DNA from: Glandiceps talaboti
Lineage: Eukaryota > Hemichordata > Enteropneusta > Spengelidae
NCBI RefSeq assembly: GCF_964340395.1
Contig: NC_135550.1
Coordinates: 31,780,176-31,794,175, forward strand
DNA length: 14,000 nucleotides
Direction of reading: 5' to 3'
Program-made: the position numbers and the translations under genes
Part shown: positions 13,810-14,000 of the stretch, in pieces
Position numbering within the stretch: position 1 is the stretch's first letter
How the letters are laid out: each line of letters begins with the position of its first letter
The notes under the pieces: model-generated
The model's input: the letters and a program-made list of their open reading frames with translations, nothing else
What the model was told of the DNA's origin: nothing
The model's database searches: none

Positions 13810-13960
13810 TGTATGTATGTATGTATGTATGTATGTATGTATGTATGTATGTATGTATGTATGTATGTATGTATGTATGTATGTATGTATGTATGTATGT
13901 ATGTATGTATGTATGTATGTATGTATGTATGCATGCATGTATGTATGTATGTGTGCGTAT
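13781..13960. repeat. (ATGT)n microsatellite, about 180 nt
   Basis: Nearly pure ATGT repeat with GCATGCATG and GTGTGCG variants near its right end. Confidence 0.97.
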
Positions 13961-14000
13961 AATATGAGTCTGTTTCTTCCCCACTCTCCTATACAATCAA

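Overview
The window is animal nuclear DNA. It holds one convincing protein gene, a complete actin gene on the minus strand, set in AT-rich intergenic DNA full of tetranucleotide microsatellites, foldback structures and short tandem repeats. The evidence for an animal is GT-AG spliced introns, introns at actin codons 41/42, 121/122, 204 and 267 (positions known from animal actins), a TATA-type promoter with a leader intron, and a very high simple-repeat load. I cannot name the phylum. A marine invertebrate such as a mollusc, annelid, hemichordate or cephalochordate fits, but that is a guess.

Layout. 1-725: AT-rich, nothing recognised. 726-1528: an 803-nt GATA/GACA compound array. 1808-1961: a 154-nt MITE-like foldback. 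2069-2213: an ATTT-type array. About 2340-6031: the actin gene, read right to left. Its predicted parts are a TATA box (6056-6063), a start site near 6031, a noncoding first exon, a 209-nt leader intron carrying a near-perfect 57-nt palindrome, and five coding exons (5593-5718, 4539-4778, 4059-4305, 3373-3564, 2909-3234). A candidate poly(A) signal lies at 2358-2363. The joined exons give 376 residues with no stop or frameshift. Intron 4 is about 40% alternating purine-pyrimidine microsatellite.

6064-9813: the actin promoter flank, a TG/TCTG microsatellite, and intergenic DNA with several exact matches to animal transcription-factor sites (AP-1, a perfect DR1, TCF/LEF, CRE, a palindromic RFX X-box) plus several exact palindromes. 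No second gene could be supported. 9814-14000: three more microsatellites, two short tandem arrays (about 69-nt and about 100-nt units, three copies each), a GC-rich hairpin, and a probable LINE/SINE 3' tail that runs directly into the last microsatellite.

The most noteworthy points are that this actin is a divergent paralog, with changes in the D-loop, around residues 187-201 and in the 263-272 plug, although its nucleotide-binding residues are intact; that the leader intron contains a long exact palindrome; and that nested foldbacks cluster around 7830-7965. I saw no clear new multi-gene system.
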